Source of the DNA: Agrostemma githago
Taxonomy: Eukaryota > Streptophyta > Magnoliopsida > Caryophyllales > Caryophyllaceae
Assembly: GCA_958450325.1 (NCBI GenBank)
Contig: OY288246.1
Span: forward strand, 36,822,544-36,886,543
DNA length: 64,000 nucleotides
Reading direction: 5' to 3'
This document shows, piece after piece, positions 20,791 to 33,143 of this stretch; the stretch's first letter is position 1, and every line of letters begins with the position of its first letter. The position numbers were made by a program, and so were the translations under genes. The notes beneath the pieces were generated by a model. It did not search any database. It was not told where the DNA came from and saw only the letters and a list, made by a program, of their open reading frames with translations.

Positions 20791-23700
20791 TGTAATCCCC
20801 TATAAATTCTAACGCGATACAGTGGCGAAAACACTGTAGACTCGGGATTAAAAACACACTGACAAACTACATTTTATTAAAAGAAATGGTAAGTCAATAC
20901 AAAGGCCTCTTTTTACAAAAGGGCTAAAAAGAAATTCTCCAAACAGGGTTATACAAATCCATAAATAAACATGAATGAAGAAAGAGTAGGATCCACGCTA
21001 CTCGCTAGCTCACACCCAAAACCCAGCAGCAAAAACCTGTCATGTTATAAACATAACAGCCACGTCAGTGGGGAGTAACTCGGACGTTCTCCCAGCCAAA
21101 TTATATCATATGGAAAAATTATAGTATTATTATATCACACTACTTAAAACGAGAAAACATTAAAAACGATATAATATAATAAAATAAGTTCTCGGAGGAA
21201 ACTTAAAACATTTGCCAACCTGCAAATCAAACCAATTGATAATAATAATCATATTCAAAAATGGCGTTATGGATAGGATTAGTGTCGACGGCTAGACTTT
21301 CACTAAGAGAATACTAAAACTAGCTTCGAGAACTTAGCTCAAACAAATCAAACTTCAATCTCTAACTAGGCTACTCAACCATAATAGGACGGCGACTTAT
21401 AAATGCGTGGCCCTAGTTTAAGATAATATGCACACCCCTCCCGAGCACCATAAATACTCAGTTCAACCCGACAGCGTCTTACACTGCGAGGCACGAGTTT
21501 AAGGTCAAAATGTACACACACTCCCGAGCACCATATATGCTCGGTTCAACAACCAATGTGCCCCATAAAGACACACCAGTCTTATAGTTGATGGCAAAAC
21601 CGTAAACCCCAGAATATAATACTCTAAACCTCACACTTGTCCATATTCCATAACTCCAAAACAAGCCATTATCGATAATCAAAAGATATAATCATTATAA
21701 ATAATATGGAGATGAAAGGAATCAACATTTATATAAAAAGGGAAACTTTCTATAAATAGAAACTTACTGATTTTAGAAACTTACTTAAAATAGAAATTTC
21801 GTTATAGAAAATACGTAAGTTATTAAAATATGTGAAATGTATTAAGAATAGCATTTCTAACGAAATTAACATTTTATTATTACCGTCGTTAACGTAACTT
21901 TACTATATTTCTAAATTCGTTACTCAAAATATAAATAAAATGTAATAAGTCATTTTATAGTATTTTATAAATAATTAGGAAATCGCGTTAAAACTATAAA
22001 TTTTAGAAAAGAGATGTTTTAAGAAGATGATATCAAAATTAATTCAGTCGACGAACTTTATAAACGAAATGAAATTTACGAGGAGTTCAAATTATTTTTA
22101 ACAGATAGTTTTTTTTTATTAGTAAATAATATGAATTTTAATAAAAATAGTCAATCGGAAACAAATAGGAAATTATTAGTGAAAATAGGCTCGACTAAAA
22201 ATATATTTAAAACAAAATTGACTGTTTTCTCATTTTTCAATATAAGTCGTAGGACAAAATTAATTTATTAAACAAGTATACAAATCTCGATTATAATATA
22301 AAAATACGATTTTGAGTTAAAGTTATAAATTAATAAAATATGACGAAAATATGAAATCGATATTATTTAGTTACTAGTGTCACGATAACTCACAAAATAT
22401 TATAACGATCGTAAATAATTAAATTACTAAAGATTTATAAAATGATATTGACAACTGTAAAATATAATAAGACATGCGATTTTAAATATTATTAGCAAAA
22501 TAATAAATAGCTAAAAATTAGAAAACCGAAGTTAAAATATTTACTACATACTACTACTCAAACATACGATATAAAATCGAGTAACGTCCTAAAGTTACCT
22601 TGTGAGAAAACGCACAAGTCGCTTCAATCCATTTGTCCAAGCTCATCAAACTGGTGACAGCTTCGAGGTTCTCACGGAGATCCGAACACGTAGACACGGA
22701 AATAAAGGAGTTGGAATTAGAGAAAGTTGGGAAGGACTAGAGTTGACACAGAAAACGTAGCAGAAATTACTCGAGAAGAATAACGGTATGAGTCGATAGA
22801 ATCGAGTAATGATATCGACATTAACAGAAACAACAAATAGGAAACCGAAATAGAAATTAGAAAGGAAGAAAAAAAGGAAGGCCAGTAGGACACTAACAGC
22901 AGCAGGACAACAATCATACCACGATGCGAGATGATGACCAAAAACCGAGGAATCAAACAATAAAAACGACAACCCCAACGAACAACAGTACGATGAGATA
23001 AAAGAAAAAGAAGAGGAACGAAACAACTGAGGATGGATTAGTACTAAACCGAGACTAACGGCGAAATGCAGCAGCAACATAAAAAACCGACACAACAGCA
23101 ACATAACAAAGAAGGACAGCAAAATCGATCAGCAACGCGTCAACAGAAACAATAACAAAAGGCAACAAGATCGACAAAGAGAAAGGAAATCAGGGAAGAC
23201 GAGAGAAGAGAAGAAGAAAAAGAATGGGCATCGGTTAGAAGTAGCAGTAGCAGGAAGCATGCGACAGCATACAGCAACAACACACAAAGGCAGCAACAGC
23301 GATTAGCAGCGAAAAAGAAAATAAGAAGAAGAAGAAGAATGAATGAAATAACGGAGCTGAGCAGCAGCAACACAAAACAAAGAAGAAGAAAAAAAAAGGA
23401 AACAAAGATCAGCAAAACGCAGCTGCAGCAAACGCACAAGAACAGCATCAATTGATAACGATAAGGTCGATAACAGCCGCAACAATCAAGGACAAAACGA
23501 AGAAGGAGAACCAACAACAAAACGTAGTAGCAACAGCAAACAGACGCAGCAGCACCAGAAAAACGCAGCAGCAAAACATAAACAGCAGCGTACAAAAACG
23601 ACAACCGAACATAAACAAAATGAGGATGAGAAGAAGAAGAACGAAAGAGAAGAAGTAACGTACAAATGATCAGCAACCGTAGCATCAGAACAAGAACAAC

Positions 23701-24670
23701 AACCGCCATAAACAGCACTAAACAGATGAGAGAAGGGAGACAAAACAGCAGCATAAACGGACAGTAGCAGCAGGACAAAACAGAGAAATCGAGAGGTTTT
23801 GATGGATGAACAAAGGAGAAGAAGGGGGAAACATAGACACGCAGCAGTCGGGCATCAAAAAAAAGGGAAGAATGAGGAGAATGAGGGGGAGCATGAACCG
23901 GCTTGGTGAGGATGAATGAAGAGGTAGAGGATTAAAGCAAGGTGAGTTGAAAGGAGGAACGGTGGAATATAAAAAAAGGGAAAACAAGGGGAGTGTACAC
24001 GTGAATGGGAGAATGAAACGGTGGAGGAGGAGTAAAGAGGTGAACGTAAAGACAAGTGGAATTGATTATTAAATAAAAATCAAGTCTAAGAGGGATGAAT
24101 GAGCTCGAATTAAAGTGGGTCAAAAACCGTAACGATAAGTTGACTGACCACGAATCAAATTAAGAACGGGTTAATAAAATTATTAAATAATCGGCCAACA
24201 AATAAAATGAGTATTTAAAGTATTCGAGACGAAAACGGAGTTGATAGTAATAAATAATTAGACGATGAAAATATATTTCCCGATAAATAATAAATTTTCG
24301 ATTAAGTGAATTAAATTGATTTCTCGAGAAAAGGAAATAAATATTTTGACGAAACTTAAAATAAATTAACTTCGAGCCGAAAATAGAAATTCGAGCTTAA
24401 ATATAAATTAATGAAAGAATTTAGAATTTAAATCGTCGAAATAGATTTTCAATAAGAATTATATGAATTGTATAAAATAAACCGAAACGGAAAAATATGT
24501 TTTAAATATAAGAAGTGTTTCTGAGTCAAATAGGGTTTTAGGAGTTTGAAACGATTAAACGATAAATTTGTTTTATATTAATTTTAAGAATTACGAGTTA
24601 AATCGTAAATAAAATAAAAATACGAATATAACTTTAATTTAATTCATTTTATAAAATCAGGGGTGTTACA
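20791..24670 (-). mobile_element. Solo LTR, 3.9 kb, of a LARD-related family
   Basis: One long repeat begins TGTAATCCCC, ends GGGGTGTTACA and is flanked by the duplication ATTCT (20786-20790 and 24671-24675). Its first 0.9 kb is clearly related to the LTRs at 45816 and 52259 (shared TCTAACGCGATACAGTGG). The remainder differs and contains a CAG/CAA-rich block at about 22860-23780. The orientation is assigned from the related LARD. It has no internal domain or second LTR and therefore looks like the product of LTR-LTR recombination. Small open frames in it are low-complexity. Confidence 0.88.
22860..23780. repeat. CAG/CAA/GAA-rich low-complexity block
   Basis: The region is dominated by CAGCAA, CAACAA and GAAGAA on the plus strand. 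Frames here encode only Leu/Cys/Phe/Val-rich or Gln/Arg-rich strings with no domain and are not annotated as genes. Confidence 0.8.
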
Positions 24671-24675
24671 ATTCT

Positions 24676-26927
24676 AGACAAAATTAAAAGTGTGTTAATT
24701 TCATTAGTTTTTAAGACAATTTTATTGTCGGGTGGTAATCTGTTTTGGTAGTAATTAGTCACACCGTAATTAGCCAAACAATATTATTTGCGTGTTATTT
24801 TCAGTAATTTTTAAGACAATTTTGCTTGCGTTTCTGCTTCGAAACGCGTCAATAATTTACATTGTTTACCTATTATCCTTAGCGCTTGATTACGCTATAT
24901 ATTCATTTATACTACCTTCTTTTTTATCATATCTAAAAATTAATCATGGACTAACAAACATATAATCGTCCGTGATCACCGTGACTTACACAATCAACCA
25001 CTCATTCGAAATTAGTGATTCAGTGTCAATCAATATATTGCAATCTCGGAAAAAGTATATGTAAAATATATGCAGATCAGTTCTTTAGCAACCCACCTTT
25101 CAACCACGTGTATCTTAACAACCATCTCATAGTATCTTAATTATCGTAGCATCTACAAACTAAAATATAGTGACACCGATATTACAAAGATTTAATTGAA
25201 TTTTTAATATACGTTCACATTATCACTGTAACTTAAGAATCCTATTATCCAACACTCGAAAGTAATTTATTATTATATCCCGTGTAAATAAAAAACAAAT
25301 ATCGTAACAACCAAGAAATTCTAACAACTTACGTGTTAGTGTACCCAGTATTATAATACATATACATATTCTAAATTAAAGATTTCATATATTGTGTCTT
25401 ATCTATTATTGTATCATATATGATTATCCTTTACATACATTTTGGGTGAAATATATTCAATGCCTTTGAGATCACATATAACAAACTGCTTTATCACGGT
25501 AACTTTCTTTGCTTTATTTAGATAAATGATTATAGGTATACGTGCCAACTTATAAAATCTTCCATTTACTGAGATGTTACCTTTCTATTTTACAGATAAT
25601 ATTGAATAGTGATATACTTATACACACCCTAAATACTTCTTCTGTTGATAAATTCCTTTTTTTATCTAAAGCGGTGCATAGTTGTCCAGTTGATCGACAT
25701 TCATTATGGATTGACCCTCCGTCGATAAACGAGCTAAGATCGTAAATTTAACCCAACGTCAAATTGAAGACATCGGTATGATGCATTTCTTCGTTATTAC
25801 AAATGTACAATGATCTTTGAATGCGATATTCTATACTATGTCCTACTCATAACAATATCTACTTACAGAGAATATACCACAAATTCAACGACCAACATCG
25901 GATAAGAATGTTATAACACATAGTTCTCTTCAATATGTTGGAAGAGGTAAGCGAAAATCAAGTGGACTCATACTTGGGGACATATCCAATCGTGATAATC
26001 AGCCGCTTCGAAGAGATGTACATTTTTGTGAACCACTCGCCAAAATACGTAAGTGGAGTATGTAGTGATTATCGTTTGTTCTTTGCATTTTGTTGTACTA
26101 ATATGTCAGTCGTTGTTCTGCCGTTTATTTACACAAAGCAATCACTTATATACAACGAAATCAAAATGCTCCGTTCTATATCAACTTACAGAGGACAACG
26201 CACCGCAAAGCACACAAATTTCTTCTCAGGATAAATGCATTGGGAAAAAGAACAAAATTTCCGTTAACAAGAGAAAACAACTTGCTACAAAAGGTACATC
26301 CATTTCAATGTATTATGTTTATTTTTTATTAATCATAACAATTTTGTATTCATTAGGCGTCTCTGAGAGACACAAGTTGTGACTATATAATTCAACTGAA
26401 TTATGCACCTGTAACATTAGCATCGTATTATATGACTGTCAAGCCTAACTTTGCTAAGTATTTATTCATCCCGTCCAAAGTCATATAGCAGGACGTCTTC
26501 ATAATTCGTAATGTAGGTGTTTTAGTGGCATTCAATGAAAGTAACCCTGAGCGAGCAACTCCTTTAGACTGTAACGCGTCCACATTACGTGGATTCTCCA
26601 CACACGGTACGTTACACTATATTTAGAAATCGTATTTTATGTCTACAAATTTGACTAGAATTGTCAACATCTTTACAAGTTTATAATGTTGTTTCGCAGA
26701 TCAAAATCATGTTACAGCTCCTACAAATCTTCAACTTAACACTCGATCCACGAATAATGATATTCAAGCATCAAATGATGTTCGATATAATCCTCCCCTC
26801 CTCAACCAAACCGATGATCACACAAAATTTAGTTTGATTCGTCTTACATCCCGTTCTCATCTTATATTCATACTATTATTGACATAGTCAAATTCACTGT
26901 GACACCTGTAACGTAACTGTAACAGGT
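24676..26927. other. AT-rich stretch between solo LTR and Rep-helicase gene
   Basis: No domain is recognised. It probably represents 5' flank, leader exons and introns of the Helitron Rep-helicase gene. Short exon-like pieces occur (for instance about 26205-26300 and 26690-26840), but I cannot connect them with confidence. Confidence 0.5.
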
Positions 26928-29900
26928 TTGTCCCTGCATATTCATAAATACGTCAATCGTTACTACACAGCACAAATAAAAAGGCACGGCCGTAGACGTA
27001 TTGTCAATAAGCAGAGAGCAACAGTGAACGGAAGTACTCCCATTGTATCTCCGCACCCTATTTTTGGTACGCAGGTTGATCAGCGATGCCGCACTAAACT
27101 TGCGAGACATAACAGGCGCATTCTTCTATACGAATTGAGGGCAAGTCAAACTGTTTTAACTGCTCAACCATTGACCGTTTTAACTCCAGCCTCTTCGTCA
27201 TCAAATGGTTTGTTAGGCACCTATTACAAGCTATATTCGAAACATAAATATTGCATTCATTCACCAGGTCGTTACCTTTGCAGGCACTACGTCCAACTTT
27301 ATAACTCAAACACCATCTTCAACTTTCCACAGTTGCCTCACTGCTGCATCAACATTGTCTCATCTGTCCGTTCATAGGCAATATGATAGGGAAACAATTA
27401 TACACAGCCTTGCGAGAGACATAATCGGTGTTGGGTCGTCAACATCTTTAGCCGAGGATTGAACGAAGGTTTAGGCCTGTTAAACTAATTTATAAAGCGT
27501 ATTCATTGTTAATTATTTTAGTACACCATTCTAAATTAACATAAAGTAACGAATGTTTTACTAATGGTTACTAGAGTGGGATGGTTACGTGGACATCGGT
27601 GATCCAGAACACTCTTACCGTAAGTGCGCGGCGCAGTTGTGGTATAATGAAAGGGATCGTATGGATCGAAAACCGTTGACCCCAACTTTCACAATGTATT
27701 GCAAGGATGGTATTGTGGAGCTACCGTACCTCCAAAATCCGCCGCAACCTTTACTTGACTTACTCACAGGTCAACACCCGAAAAGTGGTCACTTTAAGGA
27801 CAATATTCGCAACTACAACAATGGTTTTTCAATGACGTCCATAGGGGGCAAGATTGACCACGAAATTAACAACGGAAGGGGTACATACACCTTCAAATTG
27901 AGTGGACAGAACAGTCACCGTATCGGCAGCCTGTTATCTCCTGAAAATGAAGCCCCAAAGTTTTGCCAATTATATATATACGACACCGAAGAAGAGATAT
28001 CAAATAGGAAAAATGCATTAAGGTAAGTCGTAATTTCAAGTACAGAATAGACTTATATAACATCTTCTAACACTTTCTGGATAACATGAAATTGTTGAAA
28101 TTTTTACACACGCAGTTCGTATAAGAAGAACACTTGGGACTCGCAACCTATGGCTGATCTAAGAAGGATGCTCGATGAATACAATCCTTTAGTAAAGTGT
28201 TTCAGGATGGCTAGGGATCGCATTATAAATGCTAAGAGTGAAGACGAGGTCAGGCTCAGACTTATCAGTGGCGGCAGGCATATCGATGGAAAAATATATA
28301 ACTTGCCATCCGTTTCTGAAGTTGCGGCTCTAACTTTCGGTGACATTGAGGACACAATAAACAATCGAGATATCATTGTTGAGGAGTGGTCTAGCAAATT
28401 GCAACGAATTTCAGAACTTCACCCGTCTTACCTCTCCCTTTAGTACCCATTCCATTTCCCACGTGGCAAGGACGGTCCACGCCTAGGCATTGCTCACATT
28501 GAACAATCAATCGCCGCATCTAAATATCCAGAAACTGGAAGGAATAAGCTGACACTCAGGGAATGGTTCGCATTTGGTATCATGGATAGACCTGCTGACG
28601 TCGAGCCACCAACAATATTAAACGCAGCCAACCTTTTCCAGCAGTTCTGCGTCGACGGCTACACTATGGTCGAAGCTCAAAGGCTCTTATATTTTAGGCT
28701 TAATCGGCCTAAATTGTGATCAGAAAATTACAAACGACTAGCTGCGTCGGTTGAAAGCGAGGTAACAGAACCTGGGTCATATGGCGCACGTTACATTGTT
28801 TCGTCAAGTTTTCTCGGCGGAAAAGGGTATATGAGGGAGACTTATCTGGACACCATGGTCATATGTAAGTGGTGTGGTTACCCGGATTTGTTTATCACAT
28901 TCACTTGCAATCCAAAATGGCAAGAAATAACCATATTTTTGAAGTCAAAGAGCGTATGTAGTGAACACGGACCTGATATCCTTACTAGAGTCTTTAGAAT
29001 GAAACTCGAGCAATTGATCAAGGACTGCAAGGACGGACTAATTTTGGTAGAACAAGGGCAGGTAATGCTATAATCATATATTACTGATTGACTATCATGT
29101 TTTCGTCGGACTCTTAATTAAATGTTGTGTTTTATATTACCTACAATATTGTACCGAACTATCAATTTTTCATCCTTATGACACGTTAAATGAATCTATT
29201 ACTGATTTTTAAATTCCGATAATATTTTTGTGACGCAATTTATTAACATATATCGCACGTTGCCTCATGTCTGTTTCTCTATTTGTCACAGTTGTATGCA
29301 CCGTTGAATTTCAGAAGCGAGGTCTTCTTCATGCGCATATACTATTATTTCTACACCGAGAGGATAAGTTCCTTGTCGCTGAGGATGTAGACGGTATCAT
29401 CAGTGCAGAACTACCGAATAAAGTTGAGAATCCGGTTCTATTCAACGCAGTTTCCGAGTTGATGATACATGGACCATGTGGTCCTGCAAATCCTAAGGCA
29501 GTATGTATACAGGATGGAGTCTGCACAAAAAGGTTTCCGAGGCCATTCAGTGACCGCACCACTATCGACGAGGATGGTTATCCAATCTACAAGAGGGCAA
29601 ACAATGGAATTTTTGTGGATAGGGGTGGCGTACCAGTTCACAACGAATTTGTTGTTCCCTACAAACCTGACTTACTAATCCATTACTGTGTACATATAAA
29701 CGTAGAATGGTGTAATCAAGGTAGGTCAATCAAATACCTGTTCAAATACATAAACAAGGGTTATGATAGGGTGACTGTAGGTGCGTCAGTCAGAGGGAAA
29801 ACAGGCGAAGTTGATCAAATCAAAGAGTACTACGACTGCCGGTACATATCTTTGTGTGAAGCCATTTAGAGGATATTTGGTTTCGATATACATTACACAA

Positions 29901-30570
29901 CTCCTCCAGTGATACGACTCGATTACCACCTGTCAAACGAGCAGAATGTTATCTTCAACGACGACGATCCGTTAGAAGAAGTCATGGCTCGATCAGGTGG
30001 TGCACGTACATCACGGCTTGGCTTGACTACAATAAAGAACACCCCGACGGTCGTGACCTTACGTACTCAGAGTTCCCGAACAGGTATGTGTGGCATACCA
30101 AGGAGAAGCAGTGGGCTCTTAGAAAACAAGGATTCACCTTAGGTAGAATGTTCCATATGTCGCCTACAGGTGGTGAGAGATATTATATGAGGACCCTCCT
30201 CAATTTTGTCAGAGGTGCTACTTCTTACCAGGACATCAGAACCGTTAATGGCGTCATTCACCCGACTTTCAAGGACGCTTGCTATGCCCGTGGTCTACTC
30301 GACGATGACAAGGAATACATTGACGCTATAGAGGAAGCAAGCTACTGGGGATCGGGGTATTTTCTTCGTAATTTATTTGCAACTCTTCTTTTCTCCGGAT
30401 CCTTGATTAAACTGGAATATGTTTGGGAGAAGACTTGGCATTTTTTGAGCGAAGATATACTACACTTGAGGCGGACTCAACTGCGTAGATACGGTGATAT
30501 TTTCTATCCCTTCTTAATTGCACGTAATTTATGTATTTATTACTTGTTGTCCACTCATCTTATATTTTGA
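26928..30570 (+). pseudogene. Helitron Rep (rolling-circle replication initiator) part of RepHel
   Basis: The order follows plant RepHel proteins. A basic N-terminal segment (26928-27377) comes first, then an exon about 27570-28022 (FCQLYIYDTEEE), an intron 28023-28115 with GTAAGT and CGCAG borders, and an exon 28116-29061 holding the Helitron-like N domain (LTLREWFAFGIMDR, GYPDLFITFTCNPKWQEI). An intron 29062-29291 follows, then an exon with the HUH motif EFQKRGLLHAHILLFLH and the Tyr-rich KYLFKYINKGYDRV. In-frame stops occur at 28441, 28717 and 29867. A frame change near 29990 precedes a segment ending in YWGSGYFLRNLFATLL. The HUH endonuclease would nick and rejoin Helitron ends. This copy is clearly dead. 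Confidence 0.88.
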
Positions 30571-31343
30571 TTTCCTTCGTCCACTAGATTTGCAGATGAG
30601 TAACGAAGAGTTACAGAGTTATGCACTAGCAGAAGTATAACGTACATTGCAACGTAACGGAAGTAGTTTACGGAAGTTTGAAAATATGCCTTTCCCAGAT
30701 TTCGAGTTAGCGTAAGTCCATACAAACAGGCTTATTTCGGATGAACTCTCCTACAATCTTGAGGAGCAGACTGCAATACATGACAATTGTATGAAATCTC
30801 TTACTGAAGAACAGAGGCATGTTTACGACGAAATTATGGGCGCAGTTCGACGTTCTGACGGGGGATTATTCTTTCTCTACGGTTACGGCGGAACGGGCAA
30901 AACGTACATATGGAGAACATTGTGCGCTGCACTCAGAAGAAAGGGGGAAATTGTTCTACCTGTAGTGTCCAGCAGGATTGCTGCAATACTAATGCTGGGT
31001 GGACGGACAGCTCATTCCCTATTCAGCATACCAATTAACATTAAAGAAAATTCAACATGTTCCGGAATTAAACTAGGAACGGACCTTGCTGCACTCATAC
31101 TACGAGTTAAACTCATTATATGGGACGAAGCACCGATGGTTAATCGGTATTGTTTTGAGGCGTTGGATCGTAGTTTGCACGATATAGCAAGATTTGCACC
31201 GGATGGTGACAGGGACCAACTCTTCGGAGGTAAAGTCGTTGTTCTAGGTGGTGACTTTAGGCAAATTCTTCCCGTTGTACCGAAGGGAAGCCGCCAAGAC
31301 ATTTTTCGTGCATCTATATGCTCATCTCCTCTCTGGAGATATT

Positions 31344-31348
31344 GCAAG
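31344..31348 (+). repeat. Target duplication GCAAG (left)
   Basis: GCAAG is repeated at 32757-32761. Removing 31349-32761 restores the exon end followed by a GTACAT splice donor. Confidence 0.85.
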
Positions 31349-32756
31349 TCATGGGCCGCATTTAGTCGTATTTATTACGACGGTTTTGGTTTCTTTTGTG
31401 AGCTAAATCGGTTGTCTTGTATTGCATTTGTGTCGATTTGGTATAAATGTAATATAAGCTATTTTGAGGAAGCTAACCATTGGACCGTCGATTTGGGCTA
31501 AGAACGACTAAAACATGAAGAAGAAGAAGGAAGCCCACTGGAAGACCCAGAATGACGGAATCGACGAATTGCACGAAGCAGCATCAGCTGCCCAGGCGAG
31601 TCGCCCAGGGGTCACGCGAGTCGCGCGCTCCCGCGAGTCGCGCCAAGTCCTTGCGAGTCGCGTGGTGTTCTGAAACTTTATGCGCGATTCCGTCCCTATC
31701 TCGTGATATTTGCTATATTTTAAGACTTTGATATTATTTAGGAAACTCTATTACTAGTTTTTATTATTATTAGTATTACTAGTGTCCTTAGGATATTTTA
31801 TTATTACTTTATTATTAGGAAACTTTTATTAGGTTAAGTTTAGCCTTTGTTTGAGATTAATTATTCATATTATCATCACATCAAGTTGCACGTTACATTG
31901 GAAGAAAAAGGGAGAACTTTGAAGAACCCTAATTTTCCGGTTTCAAGTATGTGTAACTAATTTACTTTACTTAGATTTAAGCCTTTGAAGCACTTGATAA
32001 TCGTTTGTGAGTTTGAATGTTTTAATTATTAATCTTGATTATTGTGAATTGCTTTGTTATTAAATCTATGAATGTTGTTATTGATTGCTAGATGCGCAAC
32101 TAGTACTTGATTTCTTCATTCTATCGTTAGTATCGTTAATTGAGTAGGATTTACTGATTAACTTTACATTAGTAACAACTAGGAATTAATATTGAACGGG
32201 ATACGTTGATATTAGTACTTAGAAGCGATTCACATAAATATCTAAGGTACGACTGGATTGTACGTGCTATTTATTCTCTATTGAATTCTCAGATCTATAT
32301 TGCTTCCGTCTAATTGAACCTAGAACTGGATTGTTTAGGTTGTTTTACGGTTAGGGTTAATTAAGAACGGGATTCTTTTTAGTTAACTATTCTTAAGAGA
32401 ATTGGAATTTCATATTCACAATAGAGTAGTCAAGGTTATTAATTGAAATCATCTTACAATGATCAATCGCTATTGAGTGTGGATTTGTGCTTGGGTCTAA
32501 GTTCTTTCTCATCATTTGATACCTCAAGTTATTGTGTTATTTATTTTAGTTTGTTAGATAATTAATCATACAAAACCCCTCCTTATTTACTACGGTCTTT
32601 AATTACGTTAGAGGTCGATTTCTACACTTTAGTTAGCATAATTAGATTAATCTGATTCCTTTGGGTTCGACTCTTATTTCTACTTTACTACGTTTTTAGT
32701 ATTTAGATTTAAGTGCTTATAAATTCTAATTTGAGGCATACGACTTTAGCCTGTCA
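31349..32756. mobile_element. 1.4 kb LTR-like insertion in the helicase exon
   Basis: Flanked by the GCAAG duplication. It is non-coding and ends CTGTCA, but starts TCATGG, so a canonical TG start is not exact. It is related to 36190-37790: both share GAAGAACCCTAA, ATGTGTAACTAAT and the final part around TACGAC. It contains four copies of GCGAGTCGC (31596-31661). The best reading is a solo LTR or very short LTR element. No PBS or second LTR was found. Confidence 0.65.
31596..31661 (+). repeat. Four-copy GCGAGTCGC motif
   Basis: GCGAGTCGC occurs at 31596, 31616, 31633 and 31653 in an otherwise AT-rich element. Confidence 0.9.
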
Positions 32757-32884
32757 GCAAGGTACATATTCTCTTCCGTGTAACAAAGACGTATATTATG
32801 TGGATTGTAGTACGCAGTGCTAACCATCATACAAATATGTATATGACATAATTATAGTATAACTTGATCATCCCTTATGAGATA

Positions 32885-33143
32885 CTCCCTCCATTCAACT
32901 CCACTCTTCACATTTCTTTTTTTGACACTATTCACACTTGAGGGGAATCTTCGATATTCTCGACAATCTATAAGTGAGAATATAGTCATGTGGGATTTTG
33001 TTTGATTCATCTTTATGAGTACATTAAGAATATCACATTTTTATAATTTTTGCTAATGTAAAATGAAAGATATTGCTAATGTAAAACGCGCATCGGCAAA
33101 TGTGTACAAATGAATAGTGACAAGTGGAGTTTAATGGAGGGAG
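32885..33143. mobile_element. Stowaway-like MITE in a Helitron intron
   Basis: The ends CTCCCTCCATTCAACTCCAC and its near-complement GTGGAGTTTAATGGAGGGAG form terminal inverted repeats. The flanking dinucleotide TA is duplicated at 32883-32884 and 33144-33145, as expected for Tc1/mariner-type Stowaway elements. Its length is 259 bp. Confidence 0.9.

Noticed and set aside
23140..23778. 212-codon minus-strand frame rich in Leu, Cys, Phe and Val
   Set aside because: It is produced by the CAG/CAA/GAA low-complexity block in the solo LTR. There is no domain, and overlapping frames look alike.
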